Origin: Daphnia carinata
Taxonomy: Eukaryota > Arthropoda > Branchiopoda > Diplostraca > Daphniidae
DNA length: 64,000 nt
Reading direction: 5' to 3'
NCBI RefSeq assembly: GCF_022539665.2
Contig: NC_081337.1
Span: 2,146,679 to 2,210,678, forward strand
Shown here: positions 1 to 11,296 of the stretch, piece by piece
Layout of the letters: the number at the start of each line of letters is the position of its first letter
Position numbering within the stretch: the stretch's first letter is position 1
Notes under the pieces: model-generated
The model's input: the letters and a program-made list of their open reading frames with translations, nothing else
What the model was told of the DNA's origin: nothing
Database searches by the model: none
Made by a program: the position numbers and the translations under genes

Positions 1-18
1 CATCGTTGTCTTTAACAT

Positions 19-249
19 ATGGTATACTACACCGCATGTTATCCCAGAGCATGTCAGACCATACACGCAAGTTTCCCAAACACACCAGCTGCTCCACGCA
101 AACGAAAGAATGACCGTTTGGGTAGGACACGGATTATAACTGATACTTCGGAAAAAGAGAAAATTGATGAAGAGCAAAGAAAAAAAGACGAAAAAGAACA
201 AAAAAGGCAAAAAGAGGAAGAACAAAGTTGTTGTCAGGGAATATTATGA
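19..249 (+). pseudogene. Possible C-terminal fragment of a pogo/Tigger-like transposase
   Basis: A 76-codon ORF has a basic stretch (APRKRKNDRLGRTRIITDT) followed by a Lys/Glu-rich charged tail. A short motif ending in I-T-D-T before a charged helix is common just after the DDE domain of pogo/Tigger/Jerky-type transposases in arthropods. No catalytic DDE residues lie inside the window, so only the end of such a gene could be present. The frame stops at 249 and nothing clearly coding follows before the BEL insertion. The composition could also give a chance ORF, so the call is weak. Confidence 0.25.
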
Positions 250-622
250 ATCCTGCTGTTAATACGGTTGCAACAAAGCCGACGAAATCAAAAATAGAAA
301 AGGAAAACTCGTGCAACATGAAAGTTGCAATGATTATGCACCTTCTGTGATCTCTAATCAACAATCTAGTCTTTCTCATCGCACACGAGCTGGTCGAATT
401 GTTCAACGTAGAATGATTGTGGACGTGTAGTTATCTTTCGTATTTGTTTTCTAATCTCATTTGCCAGATTATGTCGTAACTAAGGTGCCTTTACAATTGG
501 ATGTTCCTTTCCTCGACCTCTTTGGTCAGCATTTAAAAATATCTTCAAAAAAAATGTGATTAGTTATGAAAAAAATATGTAAATCAAAGTAAATTAATAC
601 AGAAAGCTTAAAGTACAGTCTT

Positions 623-929
623 TGTTGGGAATATATTAGATTCCCAACAGCAGATGACGCGGTCTGGACGCCGCACGAGGCTGCCCAGCCGTTTTAACGC
701 ATTTGAATTGGGTGGTCCTCGATAGAGGGCCACCATTGTACATTTTCTTGTATGTAAGCCCCGCCCTAGGCCTATTGGCCGTCTCGCAAGAGAGGGCAAG
801 GGGCATTCAGTCGCGAAATACATCTCCTACAGCTAACAACAAGTTCTCCAGTGCCTCCCGTGTTTAATCTACAACTTCTTCAATTTATTCAAAGGTAAAA
901 ATCAGACACGGGCTGATTATTTCCCTTCA
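623..929 (+). repeat. 5' LTR of the BEL/Pao element
   Basis: A 307-bp terminal repeat with TG...CA ends, identical to the 3' copy except at position 655. The first ~100 bp also encode the C-terminal tail of the polyprotein when read from the 3' copy. Confidence 0.95.
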
Positions 930-947
930 TGGTCCTTCGTAACCGTT
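930..947 (+). promoter_or_regulatory. tRNA primer-binding site of the BEL element
   Basis: The sequence TGGTCCTTCGTAACCGTT starts at the base after the 5' LTR. Its TGG pairs with a tRNA 3' CCA end, as expected for minus-strand priming. I cannot name the tRNA from sequence alone. Confidence 0.7.
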
Positions 948-1665
948 TAAGTATTCTTAATTTAAGTTAAAATTTCTTACTTTAAGTATTTACTTGTTGT
1001 GTTCTGTGGGGGAGTTTTTCTGGGCTCACCCCTTTTAGTACCTAGACACCGCGTGGGAATTTTCCCTTTTTTTGAACACGTGTTAGCTTAAGCGTGTGAA
1101 ACTTTTTTTTTGCTGTTTCACTACGCGATTAGTTAAGCTTGTGAAATTTTTTCCTTTTCGCCTTTTACCACTCATTGAACCACGTGTGAAATTGTTTTTC
1201 ACCACGTGTGGAGTGTGTAGGCACCCTTTTTTCCCTTTTGCCTTTAAATTGTTAGGGTAAACACGTGGTTGGCGGCCATTAATTTGGTCGTCCTTTTTTT
1301 CAGATTAGAATTTTTTGGTAAAATTTTTTTTTCTCGTTGAGAAACGTTTTGCTTTGCCTTCCTTTTCATCTCCCTTCCCATTTACTTCAAGTAAAGTTAG
1401 GGCTAAGTAGGGTGGAAAAAAAAATTTTTTTTTTTGCTTTTTGCAATTTCGGTCGCGTGGTCGGCGGCCATTGTTGACTCCACCTCCAAAATTTTTTTTT
1501 TCTTTCAATTTTCAAATACACTATTTCGCCTTGCTGCGTGTAGCGGCCATCTTCGTTGCTTCACATTTAGGGGTCCAATTTTTTCCTTTTTTACCTTTTT
1601 TGGAATACCCTCCCTTTGGAGGATATTTATATCCTCCACTACTACTCTTTTCTTCTCCGCTTTAG

Positions 1666-2313
1666 CGGAGCACCTGTAAGGTCTCCAACACCACTTCAAA
1701 AATTCGCGACGCCGAGAAAATCAAGAGGGCGAAGAGGAGGGCCGAGGGTCTGGAGAGACCGTGGACAGGTCCACAACAGCCGAGGCAATTTAGAAACACC
1801 CCGGAAGGACGGCGGCAAATTAGTATCTTCAACCGCCTTGCAGCAGCCGAACCCGAAATCAGAGGAGCTGCCTCCATACTTCCAATTGCCATTCGTCACA
1901 TGCCCTTGGCAACCATCAAGGAAGCTCTCGAGCCGAAATTTTGCGGGGACATCAGGTACCGCCCAATAAACCAGGGGGAGGAGAAGGAGGAGGGAGCCGC
2001 AGCTGAACCAACTCCAAGTGGGTTGACCAGTTCCCAAACAATTGCAGCAAGAGCAATTCTTTTTCGCTTACGTGGGTGGCGACTCCCCACTTTTGTTAAC
2101 CAGAGTGAGGAGCCCCAAGTCGGAGCAGAAGCCAGCGGAGGTGATCGACCAATCGAACCCCAAAAGGAGAATCCATTGGAAACTCCAATTAAAGATCCAA
2201 CCCCAGTGTTGGAACCAATAAGATTAGTGGAGCGCGCAGCTGAAAAAGAAGAAGACATCCTGCAGATTGAAGCCGATCCAATGGACCTAATTGATCTCTA
2301 CACCAAATTGTAA
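1666..2313 (+). CDS. Candidate spliced accessory ORF in the BEL leader
   Basis: The frame is open for 216 codons from 1666, directly after a strong 3' splice-site pattern (pyrimidine tract then CTTTAG at 1660-1665), to the stop at 2311-2313. The first in-frame ATG is at 1900, giving 137 aa; the upstream part would need a spliced-in start. The N-terminal half is Arg/Lys-rich. The C-terminal half is rich in Glu and Pro and ends in an acidic segment with the residues ADPMDLIDLYTKL. It is separate from gag (3464). No family is recognised. Opposite-strand frames are also open here, so base composition may contribute to the length. Confidence 0.35.
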   Translation, partial: RSTCKVSNTTSKIRDAEKIKRAKRRAEGLERPWTGPQQPRQFRNTPEGRRQISIFNRLAAAEPEIRGAASILPIAIRHMPLATIKEALEPKFCGDIRYRPINQGEEKEEGAAAEPTPSGLTSSQTIAARAILFRLRGWRLPTFVNQSEEPQVGAEASGGDRPIEPQKENPLETPIKDPTPVLEPIRLVERAAEKEEDILQIEADPMDLIDLYTKL

Positions 2314-2500
2314 TTCCCCATGTTACAATAAAATAATTGATCACTAACCTTCCCTTTTCACTTACTTTAGCTAGGAGAAAACGGTTCAACCGTACTCCAC
2401 ACAAAAAAAAAAACTTTCTTACATTTTTTTTTTGGAGTTGGGCTAAAAACCTAAACTCCTACTAATCATTCCTTTTTTTTTCTTTTCTTCTTCCTTTAGA

Positions 2501-3025
2501 AAACTAGCGCCATCTAGCGCTCAAAATTACAAACCTTAACTCTCTAATTTTTCAAAAAAAAAAAACTTATTTCTTTTCAGAACTGCAAGCTTACGCCATC
2601 TGGCGGTCGTAAGCAAACTAAAAATCCAAAAAATTCAAAAAATTTCAAAGTTCTTTTCTCTTTTTCTTAAAAACTGAACGCTCGAGCCATCTAGCGGTCA
2701 AATTAAGAAACTTCTCGCCAGAAATTCAAAAATACAAAAATTCTTTACTTTTTTCTCAAAAACTGAAGGCCTGCTCCATCTAGCGGTCAAATTAAGAGAC
2801 CTTTCTGTTGCTTTCAATTTTCTTGATTTTCGTTCAAAAACTGGAGGCCCGATCCATCTAGCGGTCAGAAAAACAGACCTCCCTATTATTTTCATTTTTT
2901 TCGATTTTGTTCAGAAACTGAACACAAACACCATCTGGCGGTCAAAAACCAAAGGATGGTAAAACTTTTCTATTTCTTCTCATTTCTTCTAAACTGAAAG
3001 CTTATGCAGCCTAACGGCCAAATAA
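2501..3025 (+). repeat. Degenerate tandem array of seven units with a CTCF-like core
   Basis: Seven units spaced about 76-91 bp each contain an AAACTGAA-like segment, then CCATCTAGCGGTC or a variant. Cores lie at 2507-2522, 2595-2608, 2686-2699, 2775-2788, 2853-2866, 2930-2943 and a degenerate one at 3006-3019. All have the same orientation. The reverse complement, GACCGCTAGATGG(C), fits the animal CTCF core (CC-NS-YAG-RKGGC). The array lies in the untranslated leader between LTR and gag. Confidence 0.75.
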
Positions 3026-3463
3026 GCAACCTTATTTCCCAACTCATCGGAAAATAGTCCTTTCCCATTCCTACCCATTGAGCATCGTGCTAGCAACTTA
3101 CCAAATCTTGACATTTTTTTATTCTTACTGACAACAAGGTCGTTTTTTTCGCTCGAAGTTACCGAAAGCTAACTAAGAGCAACAAATTTAAGCTTCCACT
3201 TTTCAAAAGATTGTGTCACATAGCAAGGAGGAGAAACCTCAACCAGTGGAGTTCAAAAAATACGCCCACTGATTGGAGCACTGCGTCAGCGCTGCTCCCT
3301 TTCCATTTCACGCACAATTTAGTGGAAGCACTAAAAGTAAAACTTTTTTTCCAAGTTTTCCTTTTTTCTTTTTTTTTCCTCACTCCTTCAAGGGAAATCC
3401 AGGAGTGAACCCCGCTGAGGATTGTAAAGAAGAATCAACTTTCCAATTCCAGCAAAACAAAAA

Positions 3464-6400
3464 ATGTCACGATCAGTTGCAGCAACACGAGCGGGCCTGA
3501 AAGGCCACCTTACGAGGACAATGGAGAAGATCAAGGGATACAAGGATCTCACGATGACGGCGGAACTGGATAACGATATTGCAACGGATACAGAACTCCT
3601 GAAGCAACGTTACCAGAAATTTATTAAAGCAAGTGACCAAGTACGCTGGGCCTTGCAGAATACGAACGCTACCGAGGAGCAAATCGAGCAAGATTACTCC
3701 ACAGTAGCTGAAGTAGAAGAAGAAATGAGCAGTATACTCGCCTTCGTTAAAAACAAACGAGACGAGTACAAAAGACAACAAGACCTGGAATTTCAAGAGC
3801 TGCAGAGAAAAGAACAGCGCCAAATTGAGGAGGACAGAAACCGATTGCTTCAAGACCTGCTTACTCAACAGCAGCAGCTCTTCGCAACCCAAATCCTCCA
3901 ACAACAGCAAGCCCACGCCTTACAAATTCAACAACTTATGGCGCAAAACCAAGCACCAGCTCAAGTAGCAGCAGCAGCAGCTCCAATTCAACAAGCAACA
4001 CGTCTTCCCCAAAGACAAATCAAGCACTTTAAAGGAGATATTCTTGAGTGGACATCATTCTGGGAGAGCTTTAATGCCTCCATTCACTCGTCTACAATGT
4101 CGGATGTCCAAAAATTCGACTACTTAAAAGAATATCTAAAAGGGGAAGCGTACTTGTGCGTTGAAAATCTGGAACTCACCGCAGCAAACTACAACATTGC
4201 CATAGCAGAGCTAAAAAGAGTCTACGCTAAACCAAAGGCTCTTATTCAAACTCATTTATGCAAGTTTGACAACCTAGCTCCTGTCAAGACAATGGCAGAC
4301 GTATCGGCGCTGAGAAAATTGCAGCTCACAGTCCAGTCGCATATTAACGCCTTGGAAACCCTCGGGGTTCGAAAAGAATCATTTGGAGGACTCCTTGGCA
4401 CAAAATTAATGAAATTGCTTCCTGCAGAATTGCAGAAAGAGTGGTCGAGCTCTGAAGAAAACGACATCACAGACATCGCATCCCTACTGAATTTCATCAG
4501 GGATGAAGTTGACGCAGCGGAGAGGTACAGCCGATGGAAATCGGAAACCACAAAAACGCCACAACAGTCAACATCGCCAAGTCCAGCGAAACCAATACAC
4601 GCTGCCACAGCATCACAGCTGGCGATTGGAGCCAGATCACAACCAGCTCCACACACCAGCAAAAACTCCAGACAATTTGTGCCACCGTCAAACACACCTT
4701 TTAGGAGACAGGACAATTTTATCATGCGAGAATGCACAAGACCATGCATTTTCTGCGGGGAAGTTCACTACCCCACGGTTTGTCCAGTGAACCTAAAAGA
4801 AAAAAAGGCCATCATCGCTAAGCTGAAAAGGTGCGTCAGATGCTTCAGTGCAAACCATGAAACTCTGAACTGCACCACAAACTACACTTGCAAACATTTC
4901 CAAGCCATTCATCACACGGCTCTCTGCGACAAAAAGCAGACACGTTTTGCGCACCAAACTGTTAATGGCAACAGCGCCATCACAAATGTTACGGCGTCTG
5001 CTGCAAGCGCAAACACCCCAGGCAATCTCGTGGTGAAGACAGCTACAGTAAATGTAGTAGGCCCAAATGGCAAACAAACAAGAGCCATTTTATTTATAGA
5101 CGACGGCAGCCATAGATCTTGGGTCACAAGATCTATTTCAAAATTGTTGGATCTCAAAGTGGTGGCAGTGGAAAACATCGGTACCAGAGTTTTCAAGCAA
5201 CGAAAACCCAATCCAGTGGAGAAGACAAATTCAGTCGAGCTGACATTTAGGGGCACTTGGCAGGGTGCCCCACTCGTCAAAATTACAGCACTAGAAACGG
5301 ACTACATTGGAGACACTGGTCCATATGCCCACACAACATTCGCACAAAAATTGTGGCTGGACAACGAAAGAATGGCTGACGACAGGTTCGAGACAAACAG
5401 CCAGGAAAAAGATGTCGGGATTTTAATAGGAGTCGACCAGATGTTTGAAATCATCCCTAACGAAGCAGCTATCCAAAGCCCGTGTGGCCTAAGGGCCTAC
5501 AACACAAATCTTGGGCGGATAATAGTTGGACCTTCTAAAGAAAAAAATTCGAAAAAAGGCAAAGCATTGATCCAGCAAATGCTGCAATGCAGTAGTTTCT
5601 CAGCCCAATCAGTAGCTTCATATGCAGCCGGCTGCCTTAATTCAAACTACACTTTTACAACTCTTCCAGAAGAAAAGGAGAAAACGCCGGATGTAAAGGA
5701 GAAAAAGGAATCTTCATCTCCCCACCCGACCTCTATGGAAGAAATTTCCATAGAGAACTCCATTATTAAAAACGAAAAAAAGAAGATTGTAAAAGAAGAA
5801 TTAAAGCGGCAGACGGACTTTGACCTATCCTTGTTTTGGAAGCTAGAACACTTCGCCATTCTAGACGATTGCGATGCAGTGGAGCCAGACGATCCTCTAG
5901 GCTCCTTTGGAGACAAAATCACCCGTCAAGAAGATGGGCGATACTGCACCCCAATCCCATGGAAAACGGATAAGTGGAGGCTGGAGAAAAATTTCCTGAT
6001 GGCTAAAGGAAGACTGGAGAGTCTTTTAAACAGACTCAAGAAAACGCCAGCGCTTCTATCTGCTTACCACCAGGAGATCGAGCAACTAAGAGTCCAGGAC
6101 TTCGTAGAAAAGGCAGACCTAAACTACGATGGACTCCACACTTATCTGCCACACCATCCTGTCATCCGACAGGATAAAACTACAACAAAAATCCGACCGG
6201 TCTTTGACGGAGCGGCTAAATCCAAATTTGGACCAAGTCTCAACGACGTCCTAGAAACCGGTCCAAACCTGAATCCTGACCTGCTAGCCGTTCTAATGCG
6301 ATTCCGATTAAATCGGATCGCATGGATAGCAGATATTGAAAAAGCCTTTTTAAATATCGCCCTGCATCCTGAAGATTCAGAAGCAGTACGATTCCTGTGG

Positions 6401-9400
6401 GTAACGGAGCCAGAATCACCTGGCTCCCCTTTAGTTGCTTACAAATGGAAGCGAGTTCCATTTGGACTCAGTTCCAGCCCATTCTTGCTTAGAGTTACCC
6501 TCAACAAGCATTTGGATGGAATGGAGCCACTGTACTCCACTACAGTAAAGCAGCTAAAAGAGCAAATTTACGTCGACGACTACCTAGGTGGCGCCGACAG
6601 CATACCCACAGCAAAAAACAGGATTCAGGAAACAAAGGCCATCTTCCAGGAGGCCAAACTCAACATGCGAAGCTGGGTGACAAACGACAAAACACTTCGC
6701 AAATTTCTCAGTGAGAAGGGGCTCATCAACCCCATTGTAAAAATCTTCACTCAGAAACTGGAAGAGGGCCAACCAAAGGTCCTAGGCATTCGGTGGGACA
6801 CCGAATCCGACACATTCCAATTCGACCCCGCGCCTATCATTGAAGCCGCTACAGAATTGGGAGACCTTGTCACCAAAAGAAATATCCTACGGATATCTGC
6901 AAGAGTGTTTGATCCCATTGGGTTCTTAGCACCCACTATACTCCTGCTAAAAATCATCTACCAGAAGCTTTGGGAAGCAGAAATTGACTGGGACGTCGAA
7001 GCGCCGCCGGAAATTAGACAAACATGGATAGCTGCTATGACTGGGTTGAACGAGTTCGCCAAATTGAAAATCCCTCGCTGGATAGGCCACTCGAAAAGGG
7101 TCATACAATCAGCAGAAATTCACGTCTGAGGCGATGCGTCTGAGGCGGCGTATGGAGCCGTTGCTTACGCAAGGCTCCAAACAAAAAGCAATGAAACCAG
7201 CATTCACTTTCTAGCCAGTAAAACGAAAGTGGCACCTCTCCCAAAGAAAAAAGTAACCCTACCACGACTGGAGTTATTAAGCTCGCTTTTAGCCGCACGG
7301 CTAGGAGAAAAACTAAAAAATTTTCTCCACATAGAGTCATGGCGAACCATATTCTGGGCGGACTCTTTGGTGGCACTTGGGTGGATCAGAGGAGATCCTA
7401 GCAGATGGAAACCATTTGTTAGGAACCAAGTGGAAGCTATCAGGAAGCTGTCTGGAGTAAGTTGGTGGCGGCACTGCCCGGGCATACACAATCCTGCGGA
7501 TCTTGCCTCGCGGGGAGCGCCAGCGTCAGCGCTGGTACACTCGGAGCTATGGTGGAATGGTCCACCATGGCTAAAGGAAGAAACAGAATGGCCGGATTCA
7601 ACACCCGATGCAGGAGAGACGAGCATCCACGAGAAGATCGAAGCGGAAGCCAAAGGAAAAACCGTCATCATGTCGGTGGCTACCGTGGAACCAGCTACCC
7701 CAATGTAATGGCAGCTGGAACGAATTCCATCATGGAATCGGCTATTTCGACGAACCGCCTGGATGCTTAGGTTCATCTCCAAGAATCGCCCCATCAACAG
7801 AACGCAAATCCAAACTCCAATCAAGATAGGAGACGAAAAGGAAATACTGGTAGACCATCTGACAGTAGAGGAACTGACGAAGGCGGAGCTACTGATCTAC
7901 AGGCAGCTCCAAAAAGAAGCATTTCCAAAGACGTTCCAAGACCTACAAGAGGGAAGGCAACCACACCACAAGGAGAAAATTGCCAAACTCCGACCCGTGT
8001 GGGATGAAAGAGACAAGCTGATCAGAGTGACCGGAAGGGTCGAATTGGCACTAAGAGACAGGAACATTGAACCTGCCATACTGCTGCCCACTCACCACCC
8101 AGTTGTCAAATTGCTCATCGCAGACAGGCACGTCTCACTTAAACACGCCGGAGTGAAAACTACCCTCTCCGATCTAAGGGAACGTTTTTGGATCACCAAA
8201 GGACGTCAGCAGACTAAGTCAGTTTGGCATGCCTGCGTCAAGTGCCAACGGCTAACTTCACCGCCATTCACAGAAGTAGCTGCACCTCTACCACTGAATC
8301 GCTTGAAACAAGCGAAAGCCTTCGAAATCACGGGTGTGGATTTCGCAGGGCCTTTGTATTACAAACACCCAATATCACGTAAGAAACGCAAGCAAGCGGA
8401 ACTTACGACCTCCGTGGATCCCCCACAAACGGATGATCCAAGTATGGAGACTCCAGCAGAGCCTCCAGCCATGGAACAAACGGAGGAAAAAGAAAACCTC
8501 CAACCGGACGACTCAGGCAAGAAGAAAAAGGGTACAATCAAGCAACCCAAAAGTTATGCCTGCCTATTCACCTGTGCGGTGACTAGGGCCGTCCATCTGG
8601 AGTTGACTAAAACCATGTCAGCACGTGACTTTCTCCTAGCCTTCAGAAGATTTTCGGCTAGGAGAGGCAACGTGTCTGTCATGTATTCGGACAACGCACA
8701 AACATTTAGGTGCGTTTCCAAACACTTAAAGGTCTTGAGATCCGATCCAGCGATCCATGACCTCTTAGCCATGCGAAAAACCAAGTGGATCTTCTCCGCC
8801 AGCCTAGCCCCATGGTGGGGAGGCTTTTGGGAACGCATGGTTAGGACAATGAAAGACCTACTACGGCGTTCCAACGGCCGTGCGTGTCTAGAATACGACG
8901 AGTTGGAAGTCAGTTTGATCGAGACAGAAAGCGTAGTGAACGCAAGGCCACTCACCTATGTGGCCGAGGGGAGCGATGATCCACTTCCCATCACTCCAAA
9001 TCAATTTCTGAACAACAGACGATCTAATTGCACTCCGCCGGAGCCAGCAATTAACCTACTGACTCCCGACCCAACCAACGCACGACTCATCGAAATGGAC
9101 CGTCTACGCAGAGACTACGTCAAGGACACCTGCGAGCGATTCGTGAATGACTACTTGCTACAAGTAGACAATTTCCACTGCAAGGGAGGGCCTGGACGCA
9201 AGATCCGAGTAGGTGAGGTTGTCATCATCCACGATGACAACACAAAACGACTTATGTGGACCGTCGGCGTAGTAAAGGAGCTGATTTCCAGTCGAGACGG
9301 GCTGATTCGATCGGTAACGGTCAAGACCCCTAACGGGAACTTGATTAACCGGGCGATTCAGTCCCTACACCCCCTGGAATTACGCGAGGACCAGCCCGAC

Positions 9401-9613
9401 GACGTTGAAGTACTACCCGCGCCGGAGATGGAGCCGGAAGAAGACACAACTCCAGCCGCCAGCCCGGTCGAAGAGAGCGAGCCGTGGAGCACGGGCTCTG
9501 GTGGGGAGTGTGTTGGGAATATATTAGATTCCCAACAGCAGACGACGCGGTCTGGACGCCGCACGAGGCTGCCCAGCCGTTTTAACGCATTTGAATTGGG
9601 TGGTCCTCGATAG
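3464..9613 (+). pseudogene. BEL/Pao gag-pol polyprotein frame with two nonsense codons
   Basis: One frame runs from the ATG at 3464 to the stop at 9611-9613, interrupted only by TGA at 7127-7129 and TAA at 7706-7708; there is no frameshift. The first part encodes a Gln-rich coiled gag, a DUF1759-like gag domain (about residues 190-340), zinc knuckles (about 427-490), an aspartic protease with DDGS (about 545) and RT with YVDD (about 1035). The TGA falls just before the RNase H motif GDAS. Integrase follows, with an HHCC zinc segment, D in GVDFAGP (about 8338), D in YSDNAQ (about 8687) and E in GFWERM (about 8830), then a DUF5641-type domain. The last ~35 codons lie inside the 3' LTR. The copy cannot make the full polyprotein without readthrough. 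Confidence 0.92.
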
Positions 9614-9817
9614 AGGGCCACCATTGTACATTTTCTTGTATGTAAGCCCCGCCCTAGGCCTATTGGCCGTCTCGCAAGAGAGGGCAAGGGGCATTCAGTC
9701 GCGAAATACATCTCCTACAGCTAACAACAAGTTCTCCAGTGCCTCCCGTGTTTAATCTACAACTTCTTCAATTTATTCAAAGGTAAAAATCAGACACGGG
9801 CTGATTATTTCCCTTCA
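9511..9817 (+). repeat. 3' LTR of the BEL/Pao element
   Basis: A 307-bp copy matching the 5' LTR at all but one base. A short purine-rich run (GGTGGGGAG, about 9500-9508) just upstream is a plausible polypurine tract for plus-strand priming. The polyprotein stop at 9613 is inside this LTR. Confidence 0.95.
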
Positions 9818-9822
9818 GTCTT

Positions 9823-10440
9823 TCTTAAAAAATTTGTTTTCATTTTAGGTAAAACATGTACAGGAGGTTGCAGTGAAATGTGTCAGGTTTGGCAAACAAA
9901 GCATAGGGAAAACCGCCACATTTTTCTGCAATATTACTGTAATAAGCATTAGTTATATTCTAAATGTTTCCTTAAATTGCAAAATTTCAAATTTTCCCAC
10001 TTAGATTTGGCCCATCCCATGCACGCCCATTTGGTGTCCAACATCACCCCTGCCGTTTGTACAAATTGGCCCCAAAAAATAACTTTCGCAGAATAAATGA
10101 TTCTGTTGAAAGTTGAATAAGGAAAATTATTTTTCTTTTCAAATATTATTAAGAAATCTCTGGTCTACTTACTTCTAATATCTATTAACGTATAATTATA
10201 AAATAACATTTTAAAAAATCATCGATTAAGAACGAAGAAAAATACAGACTTTTTCGTATTTTTATTATTTGTTAAACAATTCAAAAAATAAAACAGACAC
10301 AGGATCAAATTTTTACACCATGTATAAAACCTATTTTGAAAATATTATGTAATTATTATATTTTTATTATGAAAACTTGTATTTTCCGCGGCATTGTACA
10401 ACTTGGTACAGTGTCCAAGATGGGTCCGGTCTCCCCTATC
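9823..10440. other. AT-rich intergenic DNA, no gene seen
   Basis: Between the BEL target duplication and the RMI2 promoter I see AT-rich sequence with no supported ORF, RNA or repeat. Confidence 0.6.
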
Positions 10441-10768
10441 ATAGAGTATTTTATCACGAATACACTTGACACAAAACTTATTTTTGATTTTTGACGTTTT
10501 GACTTAGGCAGTAAAACCGTCTGCTAGGCCGTGTAGGAATCCGTGGATATGTGACTTGCAGAAAGCATAGTTGTCAAAGTATGGCCTTATAAGCCCCCTA
10601 GCGCCAAAACAGCAAAAGAAACCTATATATATATGTATTAAAAACCTTCGGCCTTACCTGACAGATTTTTCTGCAATATACAGTACACCATGGTTGGATC
10701 GTGAAAAGTTTGGTAGCATGTTTGCAGAAAAATTTGTACGTTAGCGATTTGTTCCGTTTTGTTTGAAA

Positions 10769-11296
10769 ATGCAGCTTGACTGCGTCTCAGATTTCTTTAG
10801 TGTACCTGCAACTAAATTATTTTGTCGCCAACTGAAAGATTGCCGAAATTCAAAGTCGACGGATTTGTCTCGTGGAGAAAATCAATGTGAACAATGGATT
10901 GTACCCCTAAAAAGTTTCATTACAGGAAAAGAAATCAATTATTATGTGCACACTGTTTGGCTTCAAGGAAATATTCTTCATGTTATCAATGACTCACATG
11001 TTATTCTGAAAGATGTTTCGGGAGGAATCGTAAAAATTTCCTTGATATCTTTTTCTGTTACAAATTGGATTCAGCAAGGTATGTATTTAGGTTTTGTAAA
11101 GTTGTGATGATTTCTAATTCAAAATTTCTTTTTACTAGGAGTGTATTGTTCAGTAATTGGTACAGTTGTATCCTCTAGCCAAACACCACTCATACAAGCC
11201 ATAAAAATGACCAAACTGGATAACAGCATAAATCTTCAAATTTTGTGGGAATGGGAAGTAAAAGATTTGGCACATCTGCTGTGCAATGCTGCTTGA
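10769..11296 (+). CDS. RMI2: RecQ-mediated genome instability protein 2 (RMI2)
   Basis: Two exons, 10769-11078 and 11139-11296, join across a 60-bp intron (GTATGT donor, TTTTACTAG acceptor) to give 155 aa, close to the family length of about 147. RMI2 is an OB-fold subunit of the BLM-TOP3A-RMI dissolvasome, which resolves double Holliday junctions in the nucleus. The OB-fold strand VWLQGNIL in exon 1 matches the conserved VWMQG motif. The exon 2 segments QAIKMTKL and LWEWEVKDL match the C-terminal strand and helix that pair with RMI1. The ATG at 10769 is used because upstream in-frame codons are not ATG. The gene starts about 950 bp after the BEL insertion and appears intact. Confidence 0.88.

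Larger units (their letters stand above)
618..9822 (+). mobile_element. Full-length BEL/Pao LTR retrotransposon
   Basis: A complete element of about 9.2 kb. Two direct 307-bp LTRs (623-929 and 9511-9817) begin TGTTGGG and end CCCTTCA. They differ at one base (T at 655, C at 9543). The flanking pentanucleotide GTCTT occurs at 618-622 and 9818-9822, a 5-bp target-site duplication. A primer-binding site starting TGG abuts the 5' LTR at 930. A long leader (930-3463) precedes a single gag-pol frame (3464-9613). The domain order (gag, zinc knuckles, DDGS protease, RT with YVDD, RNase H, integrase) and the domain styles are those of BEL/Pao. The near-identical LTRs indicate a recent insertion, although pol carries two stop codons. 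Confidence 0.95.

Noticed and set aside
5647-5922. Antisense ORFs across the BEL and Gypsy polyproteins
   Set aside because: Shadow frames of clearly coding plus-strand sequence.
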